Of a stretch of 12,172 nucleotides of DNA, positions 6,667 to 12,172 are shown one piece after another; within the stretch, counting starts at the first letter, position 1; each line of letters begins with the position of its first letter. A model generated the notes under the pieces. It was not told the DNA's origin. It was given only the letters and a program-made list of their open reading frames with translations, and searched no databases. Made by a program: the position numbers and the translations under genes. The stretch comes from Treponema sp. (GTDB lineage: Bacteria > Spirochaetota > Spirochaetia > Treponematales > Breznakiellaceae): assembly GCA_031283905.1 (NCBI GenBank), contig JAITAW010000078.1, forward strand, positions 1 through 12,172, read 5' to 3'.

Positions 6667-6971
6667 CAATCCAAATTCCTACGGCCCTGCGGGGTTTTAC
6701 GGACAGGCGGAGGGAAGTTGCTGTGGAGGCGACTACCGTTGGCGTTGCGTTGGCGGCGCTTGCACAGACCTACCCGGATATAAAACAGCACCTCTACCAG
6801 GAGGGCGGGACGGAATTGCGTTCATTTATCAACGTTTTTGTGGGGGATACCAATATCAAAAAACTCAAAGGATTTGACACCCCGGTTCCTGACGGCGAAA
6901 CAATCATGCTGGTACCGGCAATCGCGGGTGGCGTTTTGAGCGATGCGAAAGCCGGCGGGCGGGACCGTTAA
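6657..6971 (+). CDS. cysO: CysO-like ThiS/MoaD-fold sulfur carrier with C-terminal tail
   Basis: A 104-residue ubiquitin-like protein. Start ATG 6657 has GGAGG (6642-6646) ten bases upstream. The beta-grasp pattern is clear: VTIQIPTALRGFT at the start, INVFVGDTNIKKLKGFDTPV in the middle, and PDGETIMLVPAIAGG ending in the Gly-Gly (91-92) that is adenylated and thiocarboxylated in this family. VPAIAGG is close to the end of mycobacterial CysO, but here 12 further residues follow (VLSDAKAGGRDR), including a second Gly-Gly at 100-101. The tail must presumably be removed before activation, and the neighbouring JAMM protease is the obvious candidate. It overlaps the E1 gene by one base (TAATG). A role in molybdopterin or thiamin synthesis is less likely given the cysteine-synthase neighbour. 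Confidence 0.9.
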   Translation: MAVTIQIPTALRGFTDRRREVAVEATTVGVALAALAQTYPDIKQHLYQEGGTELRSFINVFVGDTNIKKLKGFDTPVPDGETIMLVPAIAGGVLSDAKAGGRDR

Positions 6972-8173
6972 TGGAAAGTGTGATATATGACCGGGAACTT
7001 CCGGAACTTACCAACGAGGAAATCGGCCGCTATAGCCGCCATCTGCTTTTGCCCGAAATAGGCGTAAAAGGGCAACGGCGGCTCAAGGCGGCGCGGGTTC
7101 TCATAGTGGGAACCGGAGGCCTTGGCGCTCCCCTGTCCCTGTACCTGGCCGCCGCCGGAGTGGGGACACTGGGGATTGTGGATTTCGATGTGGTGGAAGA
7201 ATCTAATCTCCAGCGTCAGGTGATCCACGGAAAGCGGGATGTGGGGCGACCCAAGGTCGCTTCCGCCAGGGATCGTATCAAGGGCATCAATCCGCTCTGC
7301 AATGTCATCACCTACAATACCCGGCTTACCAGCGCGAATGCCTTGGACATTTTGAAGGATTATGATGTAGTGGCCGATGGTACGGACAATTACCCAACCC
7401 GGTACCTAGTCAACGACGCGTGCGCGTTTTTGGGCATCCCTAATGTGTACGGTTCCATTTTCCAGTTCGAAGGGCAAGCCTCTGTGTTTTACGCGAAACA
7501 GGGTCCCTGCTATCGTTGCCTCTACCCCGAACCGCCGCCTCCCGGCTTGATCCCCTCCTGCGCGGAGGGCGGCGTGATGGGCGTGCTGCCGGGCATTGTC
7601 GGCACGATTCAGGCCAACGAAGTGATCAAACTCATTGCCGGCGCCGGCATGGATTCGTCCAATCAATCCGCAAGTCTGGTGGGAAGGCTTCTCCTCTTTG
7701 ACGCATGGAAGATGAAGTTTCGGGAACTGAAGCTTGACAAAGATCCCGGTTGCCCGGTCTGCGGCGATCAGCCTGTTATTCATGAGCTTATTGATTACGA
7801 ACAATTTTGCGGACTCAAAAAAGACGCCGCTGATGATCCATCCGGTGAGCCGGTGGAAGTTATTGAGCCGGAAGAATTGAAAGCCCGTATGGACGCCGGG
7901 GACGCCTTGCAGATTATCGACATACGGGAACCTCACGAGCGGGCTATCGTCAAATTTCCCCAAGCCAAGCCCATACCGCTGGGACAGATGACCCGTCGGA
8001 TTGATGAATTCGATCCCGCAGTGGACGCGGTGTTCGTTTGTAAAATCGGCCAGCGCAGCATTTTCGCAATCAGGGCGTTGCGGGAAGCGGGTTACACAGG
8101 CCGCCTCCTCAACCTGCGAGACGGTGTGAACGGCTGGGCGGAGAAGGTGGACAGTGGTTTTCCGGTTTACTAG
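6971..8173 (+). CDS. moeZ: MoeZ/MoeB-like E1 adenylyl- and sulfurtransferase with rhodanese domain
   Basis: This protein of 400 residues activates a sulfur-carrier C-terminus with ATP and passes sulfur to it. Residues 1 to about 270 are the ThiF/MoeB domain: nucleotide loop GTGGLG (47-52), ESNLQRQ (77-83), a metal- and ATP-contacting DGTDN (136-140), and zinc cysteine pairs Cys180/183 and Cys261/264. SCAEGG carries the likely thioester cysteine Cys197. Residues from about 295 to 400 are a rhodanese domain with IDIREPHER and the active loop CKIGQRS, with Cys357 as the persulfide site. This is the layout of mycobacterial MoeZ and human MOCS3. It starts on the last base of the carrier gene's stop codon. 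The rhodanese domain links it to the sulfur donors encoded next. Confidence 0.95.
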   Translation: MESVIYDRELPELTNEEIGRYSRHLLLPEIGVKGQRRLKAARVLIVGTGGLGAPLSLYLAAAGVGTLGIVDFDVVEESNLQRQVIHGKRDVGRPKVASARDRIKGINPLCNVITYNTRLTSANALDILKDYDVVADGTDNYPTRYLVNDACAFLGIPNVYGSIFQFEGQASVFYAKQGPCYRCLYPEPPPPGLIPSCAEGGVMGVLPGIVGTIQANEVIKLIAGAGMDSSNQSASLVGRLLLFDAWKMKFRELKLDKDPGCPVCGDQPVIHELIDYEQFCGLKKDAADDPSGEPVEVIEPEELKARMDAGDALQIIDIREPHERAIVKFPQAKPIPLGQMTRRIDEFDPAVDAVFVCKIGQRSIFAIRALREAGYTGRLLNLRDGVNGWAEKVDSGFPVY

Positions 8174-8199
8174 GCTTGCAAGGCTGCTTGCAATTTCGC

Positions 8200-8230
8200 G
8201 CCGGACGACTACAACATTACGGCTTTTTTT
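8200..8230 (+). terminator. Weak possible intrinsic terminator
   Basis: GCCG and CGGC, with a 16-base loop, are followed directly by seven T (8224-8230), 27 bases after the moeZ stop. The stem is short, so at most this would give partial termination and lower expression of the genes that follow. Confidence 0.3.
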
Positions 8231-8254
8231 AGTGGAATTTGATATTTGAGCTTG

Positions 8255-8290
8255 TTCCAAAACGTGACGTAGTTCGGGTTAGTTTTGGAA
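8255..8290. repeat. Inverted repeat between moeZ and the encapsulin gene
   Basis: TTCCAAAAC (8255-8263) and GTTTTGGAA (8282-8290) pair perfectly over nine bases with an 18-base loop. It could be an operator, an RNA hairpin or part of a dispersed intergenic repeat. No T run follows. Confidence 0.5.
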
Positions 8291-8311
8291 TAGCCTTATT
8301 TTGAAAAACAT

Positions 8312-8331
8312 AAGCGGTGATGTAGCCGCTT
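8312..8331 (+). promoter_or_regulatory. Hairpin just before the encapsulin ribosome site
   Basis: AAGCGG and CCGCTT enclose TGATGTAG, and two more outer pairs (one of them G-U) are possible. The hairpin ends about 11 bases before the AAGGAG site (8343-8348). It may protect or separate the 3' half of a long transcript, or tune translation. I see no convincing promoter in this 182-base gap. Confidence 0.4.
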
Positions 8332-8355
8332 GTTATATTAGTAAGGAGAGAATTT

Positions 8356-9309
8356 ATGGCAGACAAAGTAATCAACGCGCTGGGACGAAACGCGGCGTAT
8401 CAGCTCGCCAACGTAACCAAAACGCCCCCGCAGTACGGCGCCCTGACGCCCAAGTGGCTCAGCAGGGTTTTGGAATTCAAGGGCCTTGAAGCGGGCATAT
8501 ACCGGGTAAACCGGGTGGTGGAGGGCGATACGCCTCTGGATGCCCTTTGCAGTCAGGACCCCAAAAAGGTTGACTTACCTCAGGGTTACATTGAGTACGA
8601 GTCCAAGCCCAGGGAGTATTGCTTGAGTTCTATTTCTACGATTATCAATGTAGATACTACGGTTCAGGATGTGTACAGTTCCCCCTACGACCAAACACGG
8701 GAACAGATCTCCTTGGCGGTGGAGAGTCTCAAGGAAAGGCAGGAAAGCCAGATCGTCAACAGCGATGATTACGGCCTCCTCAAAAATGTGGCGGACTCCC
8801 ATCGGTTGCAGCCCCGTTACGGACGTCCCATGCCCGATGATCTGGACGAACTTCTCACCAAAGTGTGGAAGGACCCGTCATTCTTTCTTGCCCACCCTCG
8901 CGCCATCGCCGCCTTTGAACGGGAATGCACTCGCCGGGGAGTCCCTCCGGTTACGGTGAATGTCGCGGGCGGTGTTTTTATCGCATGGCGCGGCGTACCC
9001 ATCATTCCCACGGACAAACTTTTTGTGGACGGCCTCAAAAACCCCACGGCCAAAACCGGCAAGACCAACATACTCCTCGTCCGTACCGGCGAAACGAAGC
9101 GTGGCGTCATCGGTTTGTACCAGACCGGCGTTCCCAACGAGCAATCCAGGGGACTTTCGGTGAGATTCCGGGGCATAGACGATAACGGCGTAGCCTCCTA
9201 TCTCCTCTCGGTGTACTGCTCCGCCGCGATTCTCGCGGACGATGCACTTGCTGTGCTGGAAGACGTGGAAGTTGGTGATTACTATGACTATACCCAGAAC
9301 CCCGTATAA
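8356..9309 (+). CDS. Family 2A encapsulin shell protein
   Basis: A 317-residue HK97-fold shell subunit of the family 2A type, related to cyanobacterial SrpI and the mycobacterial 35-kDa major membrane protein. The recognition rests on the N-terminal segment: ALGRNAAYQLANVTKTPPQY (8-27), then LTPKWLSRVL and GIYRVNRV (47-54). It also rests on the central and C-terminal core (PPVTVNVAGGVFIAWRGVPI at 197-216, then TDKLFVDGLKNP and VIGLYQTGVPNEQSRGLSVR at 251-270). Length fits the family. Known members self-assemble into a hollow shell around a cysteine desulfurase, and some store elemental sulfur. The ribosome site AAGGAG is seven bases before the ATG. The desulfurase gene starts inside its 3' end. 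There are no portal, protease or tail genes, so this is not a prophage capsid. Confidence 0.88.
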   Translation: MADKVINALGRNAAYQLANVTKTPPQYGALTPKWLSRVLEFKGLEAGIYRVNRVVEGDTPLDALCSQDPKKVDLPQGYIEYESKPREYCLSSISTIINVDTTVQDVYSSPYDQTREQISLAVESLKERQESQIVNSDDYGLLKNVADSHRLQPRYGRPMPDDLDELLTKVWKDPSFFLAHPRAIAAFERECTRRGVPPVTVNVAGGVFIAWRGVPIIPTDKLFVDGLKNPTAKTGKTNILLVRTGETKRGVIGLYQTGVPNEQSRGLSVRFRGIDDNGVASYLLSVYCSAAILADDALAVLEDVEVGDYYDYTQNPV

Positions 9310-10804
9310 CCCGACTGACTACGGTCTCCCCGCCGAAGCGGAGATCGCCGCATGGGCCGCCGAATTGTTTCCTGAATATCATACGGAAGGAGAACTCCCC
9401 GCAACGCCCCTCGACTCGGCGTCCTACGTCTATGCTCCGGTTGTTCTCCCAAAAGAGGTGGAGTCCGCGCCCTACCGGGTCCTGGAAATTGCTTCTGCCG
9501 CGCCGTCTGTGGACCAGTCCTTATACCGCCGCATTGGAAACAAAAGCCTCGCCGCCATCCACGCCGATTTCCCCATTCTTGCAGAGAAAGCGAACGGTCA
9601 TGATCTCGTGTGGCTGGACAACGCCGCCACCACCCAGAAGCCCCAAGTCGTAATCGACCGGCTTAAATTTTTTTACGAACATGAGAATTCCAACATCCAC
9701 CGGGGAGTTCACGAACTGGCCGACCGTTCTACCGCCGCCTACGAGGGATCCCGGCTCAAAATCGCCCGGTTTATCGGCGCGCCCTCGGCGGACAATATTG
9801 TATTTGTCAGGGGTACTACCGAGGGCATCAACATGGTTGCCCAGGCCTATGTGAAACAACTGCTCAAACCCGGTGACGAAATTATCCTTACCATGCTGGA
9901 ACATCACGCCAACATCGTTCCCTGGCAGCTCATCGCCAAAGAAACCGGCGCACTCATCCGAGTCGCTCCCATCGATAAAAGTGGTCAGATAGTCCTTTCG
10001 GAATACGAAAAGCTTTTCAATAATCGCACTCGGTTCGTTTCAGCAACCCATGTGTCCAACGCTTTGGGAACGGTTGCGCCGGCGGCGGAACTGGCGCAAA
10101 TCGCCCATGCTCACGGCGCACGCATCCTCATCGATGGGGCTCAGGCCGTTTCCCACATGCCGGTCAATGTTACCGCTCTGGATGCGGATTTCTACATCTT
10201 TTCGGGCCACAAAATTTTTGGACCCACGGGAATAGGGGCGCTCTACGGAAAAAGCAATGCGCTGGAAGCGGCCATGCCTTACCAAGGAGGCGGCAACATG
10301 ATCGTTGATGTTACCTTTGAGCGAACTCTGTACCAGAACCCCCCCGCCAAGTTCGAGGCCGGAACCGGGAATATTGCCGGAGCGGTAGGGCTTGGCGCGG
10401 CATTGGATTATGTCAATTCCATCGGCATTGAGAATATCGCCGCTTGGGAACATGAACTGACGGCGTACGGCATGAAAGCCCTTGCCGGAGTACCGGGACT
10501 ACGCCTAGTGGGAACAGCGCTTCACAAGACCGGCGTCCTTTCCTTTGTACTTGACGGGTACCACAATGAAAACGTGGGAAAATTTCTCAATGCCAGAGGA
10601 ATCGCCGTTCGCGCAGGACACCACTGCGCCCAACCCGGTCTGCGTTTCTTCGGACTTGAAGGTACCGTACGACCTTCGCTTGCCTTTTACAACACTTTCG
10701 AGGAGATTGACAAACTGGTCGAGGCGCTCAAGGAGCTAAGCGCCGACGGCTCCATGAACTCCCCGGATAAATTTAATTTTAGTAGAAGGATTTTTTATGG
10801 CTGA
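9284..10804 (+). CDS. Encapsulin-cargo cysteine desulfurase (SufS type) with long N-terminal extension
   Basis: A class II (SufS/CsdA-type) PLP cysteine desulfurase of 506 residues that moves cysteine sulfur onto an enzyme persulfide. The catalytic domain starts near residue 90 (HADFPILAEK, then WLDNAATTQKPQ). It has EHHAN (206-210), the PLP aspartate and neighbours in DGAQAV (284-289), the Schiff-base lysine Lys310 in SGHKIFGPTG, and catalytic Cys448 in RAGHHCAQP. The first 90 or so residues are additional to SufS. They are acidic and low in order, with short conserved-looking blocks (YNPTDYGLP, EIAAWAAELFPEY, SYVYAPVVLP). Family 2A cargo enzymes carry such an extension to target the shell interior. 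Start 9284 overlaps the encapsulin gene by 26 bases; an ATG at 9242 is possible but adds an unlikely LLCWKTWKL stretch. No SufBCD genes are near, so a role in the SUF pathway is not indicated. Confidence 0.92.
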   Translation: MTIPRTPYNPTDYGLPAEAEIAAWAAELFPEYHTEGELPATPLDSASYVYAPVVLPKEVESAPYRVLEIASAAPSVDQSLYRRIGNKSLAAIHADFPILAEKANGHDLVWLDNAATTQKPQVVIDRLKFFYEHENSNIHRGVHELADRSTAAYEGSRLKIARFIGAPSADNIVFVRGTTEGINMVAQAYVKQLLKPGDEIILTMLEHHANIVPWQLIAKETGALIRVAPIDKSGQIVLSEYEKLFNNRTRFVSATHVSNALGTVAPAAELAQIAHAHGARILIDGAQAVSHMPVNVTALDADFYIFSGHKIFGPTGIGALYGKSNALEAAMPYQGGGNMIVDVTFERTLYQNPPAKFEAGTGNIAGAVGLGAALDYVNSIGIENIAAWEHELTAYGMKALAGVPGLRLVGTALHKTGVLSFVLDGYHNENVGKFLNARGIAVRAGHHCAQPGLRFFGLEGTVRPSLAFYNTFEEIDKLVEALKELSADGSMNSPDKFNFSRRIFYG

Positions 10805-11276
10805 AAAAAAGAAATTCTCGATAATCGTTTTTTCGGGAGATTACGATAAAGCCTTTGCCGCTTTTACCCTTGCATCGGGAGCGGCGGCTCTGAATTATGA
10901 AGTTAATCTTTTCTTCACGTTTTTCGGGCTTAATATCATCAAGAAAAGACGGGGACATACATGGCTTGGAAAAGGGTTTCTGTCCCGCTTTTTCAACTTC
11001 CTCATGGGCGGAAGAAACAACCTGCCCCTAAGCCGCCTGAATTTCGGAGGCTTAAGCCCTGTTCTACTCGGCGGACTTGCCCAAAAAAACAATGTCGCTG
11101 TTGTAGACGAACTCATTGAAGCCTCAATAAAACTCGGGGTAAATATGTACGCCTGTGAAACCGCCGGGGTTATCTTGGGTCTTAACAAGGACGATTATAT
11201 TTCAGAAATAAAAAGCGTCATCGGAGTCGCAACGTTTCTTGAGTTACAGGAGGGAGGGCAGTCGCTCTTCATTTAG
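10797..11276 (+). CDS. DsrE/DsrF-like sulfur-transfer protein (DrsE_2 type)
   Basis: A 159-residue protein of the DsrE/DsrF/DsrH-like superfamily. It starts with the fold's first strand (FSIIVFSGDYDKAFAAF), followed by VNLFFTFFGLNIIKK, a basic and hydrophobic middle loop, and YACETAGVILGL with Cys120, where relatives carry a persulfide-bearing cysteine. Relatives move persulfide sulfur, often with TusA. A GAAGGA site (10785-10790) lies inside the desulfurase 3' end, and the genes overlap by eight bases. TusA is encoded two bases downstream. The long loop (roughly 50-90) could contact a membrane or partner, which is inference only. Confidence 0.85.
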   Translation: MAEKKKFSIIVFSGDYDKAFAAFTLASGAAALNYEVNLFFTFFGLNIIKKRRGHTWLGKGFLSRFFNFLMGGRNNLPLSRLNFGGLSPVLLGGLAQKNNVAVVDELIEASIKLGVNMYACETAGVILGLNKDDYISEIKSVIGVATFLELQEGGQSLFI

Positions 11277-11278
11277 GT

Positions 11279-11512
11279 ATGAATACCCAACTTGACATAA
11301 CGAAAGAGCATTGCCCCATGACTTTTGTCAAAACAAAGCTCGTCCTTGAAAATCTATATCCGGGGGACATCCTTGAACTGCTCGTTTTTGAAGGCGAACC
11401 TCTGGATAATATCCCGCGTTCGCTCAAGGCAGAGGGGCACAAGATTCTTGCGGTGGAACAAATTGGGGACGACGTTTATAGAATCCTGATTGAAAAGCGG
11501 AATGAACATTAA
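11279..11512 (+). CDS. tusA: TusA/SirA-family sulfur carrier
   Basis: A 77-residue TusA-like protein with the conserved cysteine Cys12 in LDITKEHCPMTFVKTKLVLE, followed by the family's PGDILELLVFEG and a final VYRILIEKR strand. TusA proteins accept persulfide from cysteine desulfurases and pass it on. The usual CPxP motif reads CPMT here, so the second proline is replaced; the rest of the fold is intact. It follows the DsrE-like gene after two bases. A GGAGGG stretch (near 11249-11257) is rather far upstream, so coupled translation is likely. Probable last gene of the sulfur locus. Confidence 0.9.
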   Translation: MNTQLDITKEHCPMTFVKTKLVLENLYPGDILELLVFEGEPLDNIPRSLKAEGHKILAVEQIGDDVYRILIEKRNEH

Positions 11513-11543
11513 AGGCTGGCAATCGAGAGGGAGGTTGGGCGCA

Positions 11544-11669
11544 ATGAAGTACGCTCATAGGCCCGTAATCGGCTTCCCCCCGCTTGAATTGCCCTATGTT
11601 TCACAAAGAACCCGCTTTGTGATTTACTTCAGACTGCGGTTTATGATTATTGGCGTTAGGTGTTCTTGA
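11544..11669 (+). CDS. Possible 41-residue small protein
   Basis: ATG 11544 stands about nine bases after a GGAGG within GAGGGAGG, and the frame runs 41 codons to a TGA. The product is basic with a hydrophobic aromatic C-terminal part (FVIYFRLRFMIIGV) that could be a short membrane helix. No family is recognised. The frame contains a perfect inverted repeat, so the stretch may be regulatory instead of coding. Confidence 0.25.
   Translation: MKYAHRPVIGFPPLELPYVSQRTRFVIYFRLRFMIIGVRCS
11601..11622. repeat. Perfect inverted repeat TCACAAAG / CTTTGTGA
   Basis: Eight-base arms around the loop AACCCG. Followed by a T-poor stretch, so it is a weak terminator at best. It could end the tusA transcript or act as a protein-binding site. 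Confidence 0.45.
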
Positions 11670-11676
11670 GTAGAAC
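11662..11676. repeat. Small inverted repeat GTTCT / AGAAC
   Basis: Five-base arms with a five-base spacer (TGAGT), 12 bases upstream of shared-motif copy 2. Its size and symmetry suit a repressor half-site pair, but chance is possible. Confidence 0.25.
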
Positions 11677-11688
11677 GATTATATAGTG

Positions 11689-11713
11689 GATGAACTTATC
11701 ACTTGTTAACGAC
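11689..11713 (+). promoter_or_regulatory. Putative operator/activator site, copy 2
   Basis: GATGAA followed by C and TTATCACTT-G-TTAACGAC, matching copy 1 at 5225-5250 except for two substituted positions and one indel. It sits 16 bases before the -35 box of the ABC gene promoter, the same arrangement as copy 1. Binding protein unknown. Confidence 0.6.
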
Positions 11714-11729
11714 AAAAATAAAAAAACGC

Positions 11730-11758
11730 TTGACACCTTCAAAAATACGGTATACACT
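11730..11758 (+). promoter_or_regulatory. Probable sigma-70 promoter of the ABC ATPase gene
   Basis: A perfect -35 TTGACA (11730-11735) with a weaker -10, either TACACT at 17-base spacing (11753-11758) or TATACA at 15. The weak -10 suggests it needs help, which fits the shared motif just upstream. The leader would be about 60 bases. Confidence 0.6.
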
Positions 11759-11822
11759 ATTGTACAATAGAATAACCCCAACGCTTACACTATGGTAATC
11801 TGAGGGGAACAAGGAGGCTGTA

Positions 11823-12172
11823 ATGGCTAAAGTAGAATTGAAAGGTATTGGCAAGGTCTATGATGGCGGCGTACGCGCCGTAGACAATGCCAATATCGTA
11901 GTCGAGGACAAAGAATTTGTCGTTTTTGTAGGTCCGTCAGGATGCGGAAAATCAACCACGCTCCGTATGGTCGCGGGTTTGGAAGATATTTCCGAAGGCG
12001 AGTTGTATATCGACAGCGAGCTTATGAATCAGGTACCGCCCAAAGACAGGAATATCGCTATGGTGTTCCAGAATTACGCTCTGTATCCGCACATGACCGT
12101 ATACGAAAACATGGCGTTCGGGCTTCGCATCAAGAAAGTTCCCAAGGATGAAATCGACCGCCGCGTACGCGA
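11823..12172 (+). CDS. ugpC: UgpC/MsmK-type sugar ABC transporter ATPase (3' partial)
   Basis: The first 116 codons of an ABC ATPase; the gene runs off the right edge. ATG 11823 has AAGGAGG (11811-11817) five bases upstream. The N-terminus (VELKGIGKVYDGGVRAVDNA) is followed by Walker A GPSGCGKST (37-45), LRMVAGLEDISEGELYI, and the Q-loop VFQNYALYPHMTVYENMAFG with Gln83. This pattern is typical of the CUT1-family shared ATPases (UgpC, MalK, MsmK) that power uptake of oligosaccharides or glycerol phosphate. The signature, Walker B and C-terminal regulatory domain lie outside the window, so the substrate cannot be told. It has its own promoter and the same upstream motif as the sulfur locus. Confidence 0.92.
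   Translation, partial: MAKVELKGIGKVYDGGVRAVDNANIVVEDKEFVVFVGPSGCGKSTTLRMVAGLEDISEGELYIDSELMNQVPPKDRNIAMVFQNYALYPHMTVYENMAFGLRIKKVPKDEIDRRVR

Larger units (their letters stand above)
11513..11822. other. Intergenic region holding the second promoter
   Basis: A 310-base gap between tusA and the ABC ATPase gene. It contains a possible 41-codon frame, two inverted repeats, copy 2 of the shared motif and a promoter, all listed separately. No clear T-rich terminator closes the sulfur operon. Confidence 0.6.

Noticed and set aside
6657..8173. Molybdopterin or thiamin biosynthesis genes (MoaD/MoeB or ThiS/ThiF)
   Set aside because: No other moa or thi gene is present; the neighbours are a cysteine synthase and a JAMM protease, as in the CysO pathway.
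7406..8260. A 284-codon open frame on the minus strand
   Set aside because: It lies antisense to the well-supported MoeZ-like gene, has no domain pattern, and is explained by codon bias of the true gene.
8356..9309. Prophage major capsid protein
   Set aside because: The fold is related, but there are no portal, terminase, protease or tail genes nearby, and the overlapping desulfurase gene fits an encapsulin.
9284..10804. SufS of a SUF iron-sulfur cluster operon
   Set aside because: No SufB, SufC, SufD, SufE or SufU gene is present, and the long N-terminal extension next to an encapsulin points to cargo enzyme.
1..12172. CRISPR arrays, tRNA or rRNA genes, complete insertion sequences
   Set aside because: I found no regularly spaced direct repeats, no cloverleaf or rRNA-like stretches and no transposase motifs by reading; a covariance-model scan would settle the RNA genes.

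Overview
The window looks like part of a spirochaete chromosome, most likely a Treponema-type bacterium of moderate G+C. This rests on inference, not a search. The left edge has a CsgG/LpoB-like domain fused to a P13-like membrane tail, followed by a lipoprotein with a relaxed lipobox. The dense runs of overlapping genes and the proteins' general style fit the same group.

Layout. (1) 1-1684: the 3' part of a P13-tailed envelope gene, a small Tyr/Ser-rich lipoprotein, and then decayed second copies of both (P13 tail 1402-1549, lipoprotein start 1565-1684). (2) 1953-4657: a tightly packed plus-strand run of an alpha/beta hydrolase, a YkgJ-type cysteine-cluster protein, a 74-residue unknown and the transglycosylase MltG. 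(3) 4658-5321: a gap with doubtful small minus-strand reading frames, ending in a perfect-consensus promoter that reads right. (4) 5322-8173: four overlapping genes that make up a CysO-type protein-thiocarboxylate cysteine pathway: a CysM-like synthase, a Mec-like JAMM protease, a ThiS/MoaD-fold sulfur carrier and a MoeZ-like E1 enzyme with a rhodanese domain. (5) 8356-11512: a family 2A encapsulin shell, its probable cargo cysteine desulfurase with a long N-terminal extension, a DsrE-like protein and a TusA-like protein. (6) 11513-12172: a gap with a second promoter, then the start of a UgpC/MsmK-type sugar ABC transporter ATPase.

How the genes may work together. The desulfurase takes sulfur from cysteine, and known family 2A relatives do this inside a protein shell that can hold sulfur. 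TusA, DsrE and the rhodanese domain are the usual persulfide carriers. MoeZ adenylates the CysO-like carrier and sulfurates it at its C-terminal glycine. The CysM-like enzyme uses that thiocarboxylate to build a carrier-cysteine adduct, and the JAMM protease releases cysteine. One locus therefore holds both a sulfur-releasing nanocompartment and a sulfur-fixing carrier pathway. The carrier has 12 residues after its Gly-Gly, so the JAMM enzyme may also have to trim it.

A near-identical motif of about 25 bases lies the same distance upstream of the -35 box at both promoters (5225-5250 and 11689-11713). This suggests that the sulfur locus and the ABC transporter share a regulator.
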